From assembly GCA_902779745.1 (NCBI GenBank), contig CACZCT010000016.1, positions 1-37,761 on the forward strand: a DNA stretch of 37,761 nt, read 5' to 3'. Shown in pieces: positions 14,975 through 22,574 of this stretch. Each line of letters begins with the position of its first letter. Position 1 is the first letter of the stretch. The translations under genes were made by a program, and so were the position numbers. The stretch comes from an uncultured Prevotellaceae bacterium (GTDB lineage Bacteria > Bacteroidota > Bacteroidia > Bacteroidales > Bacteroidaceae). The notes beneath the pieces are model-generated. The model was not told where the DNA came from. It saw only the letters and a program-made list of their open reading frames with translations, and searched no databases.

Positions 14975-15688
14975 TTATTGCAGAATAGCCTGCACTTGGT
15001 TGTATATATATGTTCCTAACACTTTCGCACCCTTGGGCGTGGTATGCACCCCGTCCTTGGAATATCCGCGACGAATCAGTTTGGAGGGCGGGAACAACGG
15101 TTTCACCCTATCCAGACGGATGACAGGCAGTCCCAGCGACTGTCCACATTGTCCAATCTCCTCTGCTGCCTGATGCTGTACCTCCACCGGTACCTTCGTA
15201 AACGGAGGGGGGGTGATAAGGATGATACGTGCCTCCGGGAAAGTTTCCGCCAGCAGCTCACAATTCTTGCGTATATATATGGAAAGAGGCTCCGGGCGCT
15301 TGTCAGCAAACCACAGGTCGTTGGTACCTGCCATGATGAGGATAAGACCGGGAATCGCCTGTATCCCTGTCTCATTGACATCCCTTATCAGTCGCCATAC
15401 CTGGTTGCTGATGACGTTGTTATCGTTCAGGATTTCCCAGTACCCGTCTATGTCACGTTCCGTCTGAGGTGTCTCTGTCCACGTCGCCCCACTACGGGCG
15501 TAACTGCGACAGGATAACGGCTGTGCCAGATCCCTGAACCATTTGTTCCATCCTTTGGGGTTGTGACAGTCATCCGCACCGATAAAGGTATTGGAGTCGC
15601 CTAACATCACGACATGCAGGGGCATCTGTGCCTCGATAACCAACATGCCAGACCATAACAATACAAAGGCAAAAACAATCCTTTTCAT
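14975..15688 (-). CDS. Secreted GDSL/SGNH-family hydrolase
   Basis: 237 aa from the ATG at 15686-15688, which gives a proper signal peptide (MKRIVFAFVLLWSGMLVIEA-Q). An ATG 11 codons earlier would overlap the promoter. SGNH blocks: GDSNT (Ser32), a conserved Gly in RSGATW (block II), GTND (residues 121-124, Asn) and KDGVH (Asp212, His215). It is expected to be a periplasmic or exported esterase or acyltransferase. It is the first gene of the MBOAT-DHHW-DHHW operon, so it may remove or rearrange acetyl groups on the same glycan. The function is inferred from context. Confidence 0.9.
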   Translation of the reverse strand: MKRIVFAFVLLWSGMLVIEAQMPLHVVMLGDSNTFIGADDCHNPKGWNKWFRDLAQPLSCRSYARSGATWTETPQTERDIDGYWEILNDNNVISNQVWRLIRDVNETGIQAIPGLILIMAGTNDLWFADKRPEPLSIYIRKNCELLAETFPEARIILITPPPFTKVPVEVQHQAAEEIGQCGQSLGLPVIRLDRVKPLFPPSKLIRRGYSKDGVHTTPKGAKVLGTYIYNQVQAILQ

Positions 15689-15710
15689 GACCAATACTTC
15701 TTTCGGGGTG

Positions 15711-15718
15711 CAAAGATA
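15711..15718 (-). promoter_or_regulatory. -7 box of the acyl-transfer operon
   Basis: Minus-strand TATCTTTG, 22 nt upstream of the GDSL gene ATG. It heads the GDSL-MBOAT-DHHW-DHHW unit. Confidence 0.65.
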
Positions 15719-15730
15719 CACATAATGAAT

Positions 15731-15758
15731 GAGAAATGAGAAATGAAAAATGAGAAAT
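15731..15758. repeat. Four-unit GARAAAT heptamer repeat, intergenic
   Basis: GAGAAAT, GAGAAAT, GAAAAAT and GAGAAAT in perfect register, in the 89-bp gap between the GDSL operon start and the end of the upstream esterase. The same unit recurs 0.8 kb away at 16552-16579. Confidence 0.92.
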
Positions 15759-15777
15759 TTAAACCCAAACAGTACTT

Positions 15778-16599
15778 TTATCTCTCACTGTCCAATTCCT
15801 TCTCCAACTGGTCTGTACGGTGCTGGAACTCACGATAGGCATTCGAGAGGTCGCTCTTGGTAATATCAATGGTATTGTCGACAGGTCGCCAAGGGTCACG
15901 CAAGGTATGTTGGAACAGCCATTCGTAGGTCTTGCTGGTATAGAAGAAACGTGCCAAGGCACCATGGGAGGCACCTGGCAACCAGTCATAGCGCAACCGA
16001 CTTGTGATTCCCAACGTCTTCATGCCCGTCACCACTTTTTGCGACTCCTTCACGGACACCGCACGGTCGGCAGTTCCATGAATAATCCACAACGGCAACT
16101 CACCCAGTCCACGATAGTCTTTCAACGTACTACCTCCGCACAGGGCGACGGCCGCCGCTATCTTATCTGGATAGGTGCCTGCGAAGTCGAGGGTACCATA
16201 GCCACCCAGACTCATGCCAAGAACATAGACCCGTGACTCGTCGAAGACATAATGCTGTTTCATCCACTCCAGTATCTCATTCAGCTTGTGGGGATTCCAG
16301 GGTCCTCCCGGATTCTGCGGTGCCACTATCAAGGCAGGAATCATCAGTCCCATCTCGGCAGCATCGATACTCCCGTAGCGCAACACCCTGTTCAGGTCGT
16401 GCCCGCACAGACTGGCTCCGTGGAGGAAGAAGATCAACGGGGTAGACTCCTGGGTGTAGTAGTATTCCTCCGGAGTATATACCCAGAAGTTGTAATTGCC
16501 CTTGATGACATTCTTCTTTGCCGACAGCAGGTCATACTGGGCGTTGCAAATGAAAAATGAGAAATGGGAAATGAGAATTATCAGGAGTATTCTTTTCAT
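15778..16599 (-). CDS. Secreted alpha/beta-hydrolase esterase, paralogue 1
   Basis: 273 aa with a signal peptide (residues 1-20, ending FFICNA-Q). It belongs to the prolyl-oligopeptidase-like/feruloyl-esterase type (esterase_phb-like). The catalytic triad is visible: nucleophile Ser130 in GMSLGGYG, Asp178 in HGTADRAV and His212 in GASHG. The oxyanion region FLHGASLCG is at residues 58-66. The substrate is unknown, perhaps an ester on a glycan. It is the last gene of rlpA-PQQ lipoprotein-esterase, with its ATG overlapping the previous stop (ATGA). It is colinear with the esterase at 18742-19548, with identical catalytic numbering, so the two arose by duplication. Its signal peptide is partly encoded by heptamer repeats. 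Confidence 0.88.
   Translation of the reverse strand: MKRILLIILISHFSFFICNAQYDLLSAKKNVIKGNYNFWVYTPEEYYYTQESTPLIFFLHGASLCGHDLNRVLRYGSIDAAEMGLMIPALIVAPQNPGGPWNPHKLNEILEWMKQHYVFDESRVYVLGMSLGGYGTLDFAGTYPDKIAAAVALCGGSTLKDYRGLGELPLWIIHGTADRAVSVKESQKVVTGMKTLGITSRLRYDWLPGASHGALARFFYTSKTYEWLFQHTLRDPWRPVDNTIDITKSDLSNAYREFQHRTDQLEKELDSER
16552..16579. repeat. Four-unit GARAAAT heptamer repeat in an esterase signal peptide
   Basis: GAAAAAT, GAGAAAT, GGGAAAT and GAGAATT in tandem. On the minus strand they encode ISHFSFFIC, the hydrophobic core of the signal peptide. Same unit and orientation as 15731-15758. Confidence 0.9.
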
Positions 16600-18167
16600 T
16601 GTATCACGAATTTATAAATTTTATTACCGCGACAGCCTACCACTGCCGTATTACCGATGGCAATGGGCGAAGATTCGAAATTAAAGCCCACCACTTTCTT
16701 ACAAACCACCTCTCCCGTCTTGCCCCGGATGATACGGAGGATACCAGAGGCATCACCCGTGAAGACAAACATCTCGTTTTTCTCGTTATAGAACGGAATG
16801 GGTGACGACCAGGCAAACTGTCCATAGGGAACGGTATAGAGGACTTTTCCGTCTTTCGTACTGAATGCCGTCAACTCACCACCGGAATGGGAGGAGCCAT
16901 TACGACAAATATTGGCAAAGATCATGTCCTTACAGTCACCATCACCAATCAAGGGACTGGCATACATTCCGCCGTCGAGCGTCTTGTCCGGCAGGTTGAT
17001 ACGACGGCAGGGGATGTCCGTCTCCCAGACCCGTTCTCCATTCAGTCCATTGAGCTTGATGAAATGGCAGATACCCGACTCTCCCTGTTTGTCGACCTCA
17101 CAAGCCGTATACAGACAGGGTACCCCGTTCTCTTCCCGACAGACCATCGTACCATCGGAATCGTCATGGTTGTCATAATACCATACCGGTTTCATCGTGT
17201 TCAGGTTGATACAGATGACATTGCCCTTGTTGTCGGAGAAATAGCCGTAGTTCCGGTAGACACACAGGCTCGACTCGATACCCGGTGCCATACCGCCTAC
17301 CCGATAGCGCATCACACTGACACGACGGAGGGAACCCTGGCTGCGCTCATACTTATAGACACTGCCGTTCTCGCCACACCAGAAGAGGTATCCGCCTGCC
17401 ACGATACTGTTGGAATCAAAGGCGTTCCATCCGCGCCATGCCTTCGGATCAGGTCCGAAGAAGAAGGTGCGCTGGTGTTTCAAGAGGTCAAAGACCTGAT
17501 GTCCGAAAGGTCCTGCCTGACGGGGTACGCCCTGTCCTACATAGAGGTTATAGTATTCGGGGTCCAGTCCTACTGTTCCCTTCACCACATTCCCCAGGTC
17601 CAGGGGTTCACGCGAAGCCTTGCCCGTCTGGTAATTGATGAAATAGCCCTTGCCACAAAGAGAACCCACGATAATCTCCTCGTTGGCGAAATCAGCGGTC
17701 AGTCCCGGTGACGACTTCCTAAACTGTGCCATCTGACTGTCCGTCCATTTCACATAGAGCGGTTGTCCTGTCCATCCGCTGCCGCCTCCCCATGTACCGA
17801 AACGGGTATGGGTGGTGTCGTATGCCGTGGCAAACTCCCACGCAACAACAATAGTGTCAGGAATACCCTTCACACGACCTCCGAAATGAGCGTCACGGCG
17901 CAAGTCCTTACGAAACACATACACGCCCTCCTTCCCCTCATAGCGGTCGTCCAAGTCTTTCAAGGGTGCTGCTACGGAATCCTCGTCCTCCACCACATAT
18001 TCCACAACCTCCGCGGAAGCATACGCCGTATCCGGGAGGAAAAGTTGTTCTACAGGAACCTCTGGTTCTGTTTGGGTTGAGTCTGCCTCTCCTGCAACAG
18101 GGGCTTTCCGTCCCGTGCATCCTGCCAACAGCAGTAATACGGCGACTACAACGACATTTTGTCTCAT
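16596..18167 (-). CDS. PQQ-like beta-propeller lipoprotein
   Basis: 523 aa from the ATG at 18165-18167, which overlaps the rlpA stop (ATGA) and opens a lipoprotein signal peptide (lipobox LLAGC, Cys17). An acidic low-complexity linker covers about residues 20-70. The rest consists of beta-propeller blades with recurring patterns like LNGLNGERVWETDI, STKDGKVLYTV, RGKTGEVVCKKV and GCRGNKIYKFVI, as in PQQ/WD-type repeats. It resembles an outer-membrane or periplasmic scaffold such as BamB-like or dehydrogenase-like propellers, but no catalytic PQQ or metal-binding residues are evident. It lies between rlpA and an esterase in one operon. The role is unknown, probably envelope-associated. Confidence 0.82.
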   Translation of the reverse strand: MRQNVVVVAVLLLLAGCTGRKAPVAGEADSTQTEPEVPVEQLFLPDTAYASAEVVEYVVEDEDSVAAPLKDLDDRYEGKEGVYVFRKDLRRDAHFGGRVKGIPDTIVVAWEFATAYDTTHTRFGTWGGGSGWTGQPLYVKWTDSQMAQFRKSSPGLTADFANEEIIVGSLCGKGYFINYQTGKASREPLDLGNVVKGTVGLDPEYYNLYVGQGVPRQAGPFGHQVFDLLKHQRTFFFGPDPKAWRGWNAFDSNSIVAGGYLFWCGENGSVYKYERSQGSLRRVSVMRYRVGGMAPGIESSLCVYRNYGYFSDNKGNVICINLNTMKPVWYYDNHDDSDGTMVCREENGVPCLYTACEVDKQGESGICHFIKLNGLNGERVWETDIPCRRINLPDKTLDGGMYASPLIGDGDCKDMIFANICRNGSSHSGGELTAFSTKDGKVLYTVPYGQFAWSSPIPFYNEKNEMFVFTGDASGILRIIRGKTGEVVCKKVVGFNFESSPIAIGNTAVVGCRGNKIYKFVIQ

Positions 18168-18640
18168 GGCTGTTCTTTCTTCTGGTTCTTCACGATCGAA
18201 TCCTGCCACTGGGGAACGATAGAGTTTCCCTGTGTCACCTCCATCTCCAAATCAGGCAGTTCGATATTTTCAGGTTTATATGGTACTTCTGTCGGCTTCT
18301 TATACACGGACACCTCCACGACGGCTACGCCTTGACTAAGGATGTCCAGTTCACGGGCGGCACGGATGGAGAGGTCGATGATACGTCCTTTCGCATATGG
18401 ACCACGGTCGATGACTTTCACAACCACCTCCTTTCCATTGGCAGGATTCCTTACCAACAGGAGGGTACCGAACTTATGGGTCTTATGGGCACATACCAGG
18501 CTATCGTTATACAGGCGTTCACCACTGGCGGTCTTCCTTCCATCCCACTTACGGGTATAAAAGGTGGCCTTTCCCTTCTGCTGGGCAGGTGCCGGACTAC
18601 CTAAAAGTGCCAACAACAAAACGATTATTAGTTTATACAT
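18164..18640 (-). CDS. rlpA: RlpA-like septal ring lytic transglycosylase family protein
   Basis: 158 aa with a signal peptide (MYKLIIVLLLALLGSPAPA). The double-psi beta-barrel domain is recognisable from GKATFYTRKWDGRKTASGE through FGTLLLVRN to VKVIDRGPYAKGRIIDLS (about residues 22-110). These are the conserved wording and acidic/basic residues of RlpA. RlpA proteins cleave or bind naked glycan strands of peptidoglycan. The C-terminal SPOR domain of some homologues is missing, replaced by a short hydrophilic tail. First gene of a three-gene operon with a promoter about 28 nt upstream. Confidence 0.9.
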   Translation of the reverse strand: MYKLIIVLLLALLGSPAPAQQKGKATFYTRKWDGRKTASGERLYNDSLVCAHKTHKFGTLLLVRNPANGKEVVVKVIDRGPYAKGRIIDLSIRAARELDILSQGVAVVEVSVYKKPTEVPYKPENIELPDLEMEVTQGNSIVPQWQDSIVKNQKKEQP

Positions 18641-18667
18641 ATAGGCTCAATAGATTGTTATCGGGCA

Positions 18668-18675
18668 CAAAGGTA
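18668..18675 (-). promoter_or_regulatory. -7 box of the rlpA operon
   Basis: Minus-strand TACCTTTG, 27 nt upstream of the rlpA ATG. The remaining bases up to 18741 hold no gene. Confidence 0.65.
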
Positions 18676-18741
18676 CAAATAATTTGGCAAAACACCTTGA
18701 TATTTTGCAAATTAGCGCAAAAGTTAGCAATTTTTCAATAT

Positions 18742-19548
18742 TTACTCGATACGCAACTCACCCTTGCGCCGCTTGATTTGCTGATAGGCATTCGCCTTCT
18801 CCTCCGCCGTAATCTGTATCGAGGTATCCACTGGCCGACGAGGTTCTATTAGGGTATGCATAAACAACCAGTCATAGGTACTGACCAGATAGAAATAACG
18901 CGCCAGGTCACCATGAGAGGCACCCTTTATCCACTCATAGCGCAACCGCTCGTCAACGCCCAGCCGGTGCATTCCCTCCACGACTTTCTTCGACTCCTCC
19001 ACCTTCACCGCACGGTCGGCGGTACCATGGATAATCCACAGGGGCAGCCCGCCCAGTCCCCGGTAGTCTCTCAACGTAGTCCCGCCGCAGAGTGCCATGG
19101 CGGCGGCAATCTTGTCCGGATACGTGCCTGCCATGTCAAGGGCACCATAGCCGCCAAGGCTCATGCCGATGACATAGACGCGCTGGGGGTTGTAGACATA
19201 GTGTCTTGCCATCCATTCCAGGATGTCGTTCAGTTTCTGAGGGTCCCAGTGTCCCTTGGGATTCTGGGGTGCCACGATGAGGGCGGGCACCTCCAGCCCC
19301 ATCTTCACGGCATCCAACGGTCCGTAGCGCAGCACCTTGTTGAGGTCAGTGCCACACAGACTGGCTCCATGAAGGAAAAGAATCAACGGGGTGGTCGAGC
19401 GATAGGCTTCATAGTCCTTGGGCGTATAGACCCAAAAAGGATATCCATCCCGCTTCACGGCATCACGTGCCCTGAGGAAATCCTCCTGTGCCATCACGTG
19501 ATGACAGAGCAGACAGAGTAAGAGGATGCATCGCATTCGTTTTTTCAT
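18742..19548 (-). CDS. Secreted alpha/beta-hydrolase esterase, paralogue 2
   Basis: 268 aa with a signal peptide (residues 1-20, ending HHVMA-Q). Ser130 (GMSLGGYG), Asp178 (HGTADRAV) and His212 (GASHGD) occupy exactly the same positions as in the esterase at 15778-16599. Long blocks such as YGxxDAxxMGL, PALIVAPQNP and KLNxILEWM are shared. The same esterase-fold considerations apply; the substrate is unknown. It is a separate unit with its own promoter, about 100 bp upstream of rlpA and on the same strand. The signal peptide here has no heptamer repeat, unlike its paralogue. Confidence 0.88.
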   Translation of the reverse strand: MKKRMRCILLLCLLCHHVMAQEDFLRARDAVKRDGYPFWVYTPKDYEAYRSTTPLILFLHGASLCGTDLNKVLRYGPLDAVKMGLEVPALIVAPQNPKGHWDPQKLNDILEWMARHYVYNPQRVYVIGMSLGGYGALDMAGTYPDKIAAAMALCGGTTLRDYRGLGGLPLWIIHGTADRAVKVEESKKVVEGMHRLGVDERLRYEWIKGASHGDLARYFYLVSTYDWLFMHTLIEPRRPVDTSIQITAEEKANAYQQIKRRKGELRIE

Positions 19549-19552
19549 GCTG

Positions 19553-19560
19553 CAAAATTA
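19553..19560 (-). promoter_or_regulatory. -7 box of esterase paralogue 2
   Basis: Minus-strand TAATTTTG only 4 nt before the ATG at 19548. This implies a nearly leaderless mRNA. Confidence 0.5.
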
Positions 19561-19614
19561 AATGTTTCTTACGAGAAAACCAGAAAAAAAGGATGGAAAT
19601 CAGAAATAAAGCAC

Positions 19615-19622
19615 TATATTTG
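19615..19622 (+). promoter_or_regulatory. -7 box of the AsmA-like gene
   Basis: TATATTTG, 22 nt upstream of the ATG at 19645, divergent to the esterase promoter. Confidence 0.6.
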
Positions 19623-19644
19623 CAAACAAATAACTAAATTCAGT

Positions 19645-21702
19645 ATGGTATCTGTCAAGAAAGCCCTCCTCACCACCCTGAAAATCGCAGGTGGTCTCGT
19701 GATTCTCTTCATTGTCCTCGTCATAGGGGCAGTGGGACTTATTAACAATTCCTCCATCCAGGACAAGATCCTCCATTATGCCACGGAGATGCTGGCGGAG
19801 AAACTGGAGACGAAGGTGGAGATAGACAGCATCCGTATCGGTTTCTTCCGTGACGACATTCGTCTTTTCGGACTCCGTGTCGACGACCGAGAGGAACGGA
19901 GGATGCTGGAACTGAAGACTTTGTCTGCAGAAGTCGAGATGTTCCCCTTGCTCTTCCAGCAGGAACTCATCCTCAACGAGGTTACCGTCAGAGGGTTATA
20001 TGCCCAACTCTTCAAGCCCTCTCCCGAAGAACCCGCCAACTTCCAGTTTGTCATCGATGCCTTTAAGAAAAAAGAGGGGAGTGGAGAGAAAAAAGAGACT
20101 GGTGAGAAGAAGAAAAAGTCTAAATTCAAGGTCGACCTCAAAACGGTCACTATTGAGGACGTAAAGGTAACCTTTAACGAGAACCAGTATTCCTTAGGGG
20201 TGCTGAAATACCACCAAGGGTGGCGGGGAAAACAGTCTGGAGAGATCCGCCGCTTGGAGACCTCATGGGTACGTATCAAGAAAAAAGACTCCACACATGT
20301 CGACAACCATTTGGTGGTCGATGCCATCACCTATGAAGGAACGAAGGACATTCACGCCATCACTGTCGACAGCATCCGATTGACGACAGATAACCATCTG
20401 CCGCATAAGCGGACGGGAAAACCCAAACGGGGCTGGTTTGACGACGGACACCTGAATGTCGTCGCCTGCCTGAAACTGAACGTACACCATGCCGACAAGG
20501 ACAGTATCTGCGGTACACTGGTGTCCTGTGATGTCAACGACCTCGCCTCCGGGTTCCATATCACCGACGTGCACGGACAATTCAAGCATATCGACGGGAA
20601 ATTGCATGTCAGTAAGATGACGGTTGGCATGAAGAACACTACCCTGAACTTCGACAAGGGAGTCGTCCAACTGCCGAGCAAGAAGAAGGGAATCCCCTTT
20701 ACCTTCTCCACTTCCGACATCACCGGCACGACTCTCCTGACGGATATCTCGAAGCCTTTCGCCCCTGTCCTGGTAGGATTCAAGCAACCCCTTTGGCTGA
20801 GCACGAAGTTCAGCGGCACGGACAGCAACCTCGTCTTCCGGGACGTCATCGTAAAGACCCCGGACAACAGTCTCAGGATCAAAGCTTCCGGCGGCATCGA
20901 AGGGCTGAAGGACAAATACAAGCTCAACGTACATTTCAACGTGGAACATATGGTGACGACACCTGCCACCGTCGAACGTATCATCAACCAGTTCCCCGTG
21001 AAGAAATTCATGATGAAACAACTGAACCGCCTGGGGATTATCCGCTATACGGGCTCGTTCAATGTCGTCTGGAAGAAAGAACAGTTCCGGGGCATCATCG
21101 CCACCAGACAGGGACGGCTGAATTTCTCCTTTACCCTCGACGAGAATAACAAATACCTCCTCGGCAATATACAGACCACTGACTTCGAACTAGGACAGGC
21201 CATGGACTATCCCGACCTCGGCGCCATCACCTGCCGGGCAGGTTTCCGCTTCGACATCTCCAAACCACGTACTGCCCAGATGCGTCGTCTCAAAGGCGGT
21301 AAACTGCCTATCGGACAAATCGATGCCCTCGTCATGAAGGCAAAATTCAAGTTTGCGACGTTCTCCGATATCGCCGCCCATATCGTCAGTGACGGTGCCG
21401 TTGCCGAGGGTAAGATCAATATGAAGGGAAAATTGGCTGATATCCTCTGCTCCTTCTCGTTCACCAGTACGGACGAGATGCAGAAGACGAAGATCAAGCC
21501 AGGCATCCGCTTCCACCTCTTTGAAAAAAAAACCGATGACGACAAAGCAGCCCTAAAGGCACAGAAGAAGGCGGAGAAGGAGGAGCGCAAGGCACAGAAG
21601 AAGGCGGAGAAGGAGGAACGCAAGGCACAGAAGAAAGCCGAGAAAGAGGCGCGAAAGGCAGAAAAGGCTGCCAAGGAGGCAGAGAAGAACAACAAACAAT
21701 AA
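19645..21702 (+). CDS. AsmA-like inner-membrane-anchored periplasmic protein
   Basis: 685 aa. One N-terminal membrane helix (about residues 9-32, GLVILFIVLVIGAVGLI) is followed by the AsmA-typical start (ILHYATEMLAEKLETKVEIDSIRIGFF). A long beta-rich periplasmic region with repeated strands follows. Family knowledge: AsmA/TamB/YhdP-type proteins form lipid-transfer bridges between the membranes. The last 48 residues are a highly charged Ala/Lys/Glu tail built from 11-residue repeats (AQKKAEKEERK), probably a single helix or coiled coil. A further KKEGSGEKKETGEKKKKSK-type linker is near residue 150. It lies 11 nt upstream of the aldose-1-epimerase-like gene on the same strand. Confidence 0.78.
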   Translation: MVSVKKALLTTLKIAGGLVILFIVLVIGAVGLINNSSIQDKILHYATEMLAEKLETKVEIDSIRIGFFRDDIRLFGLRVDDREERRMLELKTLSAEVEMFPLLFQQELILNEVTVRGLYAQLFKPSPEEPANFQFVIDAFKKKEGSGEKKETGEKKKKSKFKVDLKTVTIEDVKVTFNENQYSLGVLKYHQGWRGKQSGEIRRLETSWVRIKKKDSTHVDNHLVVDAITYEGTKDIHAITVDSIRLTTDNHLPHKRTGKPKRGWFDDGHLNVVACLKLNVHHADKDSICGTLVSCDVNDLASGFHITDVHGQFKHIDGKLHVSKMTVGMKNTTLNFDKGVVQLPSKKKGIPFTFSTSDITGTTLLTDISKPFAPVLVGFKQPLWLSTKFSGTDSNLVFRDVIVKTPDNSLRIKASGGIEGLKDKYKLNVHFNVEHMVTTPATVERIINQFPVKKFMMKQLNRLGIIRYTGSFNVVWKKEQFRGIIATRQGRLNFSFTLDENNKYLLGNIQTTDFELGQAMDYPDLGAITCRAGFRFDISKPRTAQMRRLKGGKLPIGQIDALVMKAKFKFATFSDIAAHIVSDGAVAEGKINMKGKLADILCSFSFTSTDEMQKTKIKPGIRFHLFEKKTDDDKAALKAQKKAEKEERKAQKKAEKEERKAQKKAEKEARKAEKAAKEAEKNNKQ
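21559..21657. repeat. Three 33-bp tandem repeats in the AsmA-like C-terminal tail
   Basis: Units at 21559-21591, 21592-21624 and 21625-21657 each begin GCACAGAAGAA and encode AQKKAEKEERK or its variant ending in EARK. Units 1 and 2 differ by one base. A partial unit follows. Confidence 0.93.
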
Positions 21703-21713
21703 ACCAAAAGAAT

Positions 21714-22574
21714 ATGATAGAACTAAAAAACGACACGCTAACCATTCAGATCGCAAGCAAAGGAGCCGAACTCCAGAGTGTGAAAGACTATGAAGGCAGG
21801 GAATATATATGGCAGGCAGGAGAGCAGTGGAACCGGCACTCCCCCATCCTCTTCCCGTTGGTATGCAGCGTGAATGACAATACCTACCGCGTCGATGGCA
21901 AAGAATACCACTTACCCCGTCATGGTTTTGCCCGTGACATGGAGTTTACGCTGATTAGCCAAACTCCCGAGAAAGTCACCTTCGCCCTCCATGACAGTAA
22001 AGAGACCCTGGAAGTCTATCCCTACCGTTTCAACCTCGCCGTCACCTACCGCCTTGAAGACAACAAGGTACATGTCATCTGGCATGTCGAGAATACCGAC
22101 ACCCAAGAGATTCATTTCCAGATTGGCGGACACCCTGCCTTTAACATGCCTGGAGGAAAGTTGGAGGGCATCATCAAACTCGACAACGAGGAGCCTATGG
22201 ATGTTCTCAAGAGTTATGCGGACGGCAGCCACGACATGGTCGAAATCCCGCTGGAGGCAGAGAAGGGTATCCTGGAAATCAACAATAACTTCTTCCGCAA
22301 CGACTCCGTGAAGATCCACAAATGCCAGACCCACCGTGCCATGCTGATGGATGTCAATGGCGAGCCAGCCGTTACGGTCGACTACAAGACACCTGTCTGT
22401 GCTTTCTGGAGTCCTTCTGACAAACACGCTCCCTTCGTCTGCATAGAGCCTTGGTATGGCATCGGTGACCCACGGGGTTATCAGGGAGAGTTCAAGGACA
22501 AGCCCCTCATGAACCACTTGCAGCCCGGAGCTTCCTTCATGTCGAAATACACGATTACAATCGGATCAGTTTAG
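21714..22574 (+). CDS. Aldose 1-epimerase family protein (LacX-like)
   Basis: 286 aa, the usual length of LacX/YeaD-type galactose-mutarotase-like proteins. IWQAGEQWNRHSPILFPLV (about residues 31-49), LPRHGFARDMEF (63-74) and QIGGHPAFNMP (138-148) are family motifs around the sugar-binding pocket, with His residues in both HGFARD and GGHPAF. It probably interconverts anomers of a hexose or hexose phosphate in the cytoplasm; no signal peptide is present. Specificity is unknown. The 3' end overlaps the 3' end of the convergent permease gene by nine bases. Confidence 0.9.
   Translation: MIELKNDTLTIQIASKGAELQSVKDYEGREYIWQAGEQWNRHSPILFPLVCSVNDNTYRVDGKEYHLPRHGFARDMEFTLISQTPEKVTFALHDSKETLEVYPYRFNLAVTYRLEDNKVHVIWHVENTDTQEIHFQIGGHPAFNMPGGKLEGIIKLDNEEPMDVLKSYADGSHDMVEIPLEAEKGILEINNNFFRNDSVKIHKCQTHRAMLMDVNGEPAVTVDYKTPVCAFWSPSDKHAPFVCIEPWYGIGDPRGYQGEFKDKPLMNHLQPGASFMSKYTITIGSV

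Noticed and set aside
16887-17711. Plus-strand 274-codon frame antisense to the PQQ-propeller gene
   Set aside because: The minus-strand gene has a lipobox, repeat blades and coupled neighbours. The antisense frame is a by-product of codon bias.
20263-21021. Minus-strand 252-codon frame inside the AsmA-like gene
   Set aside because: No promoter or motifs, and fully covered by the plus-strand gene. Shadow frame.
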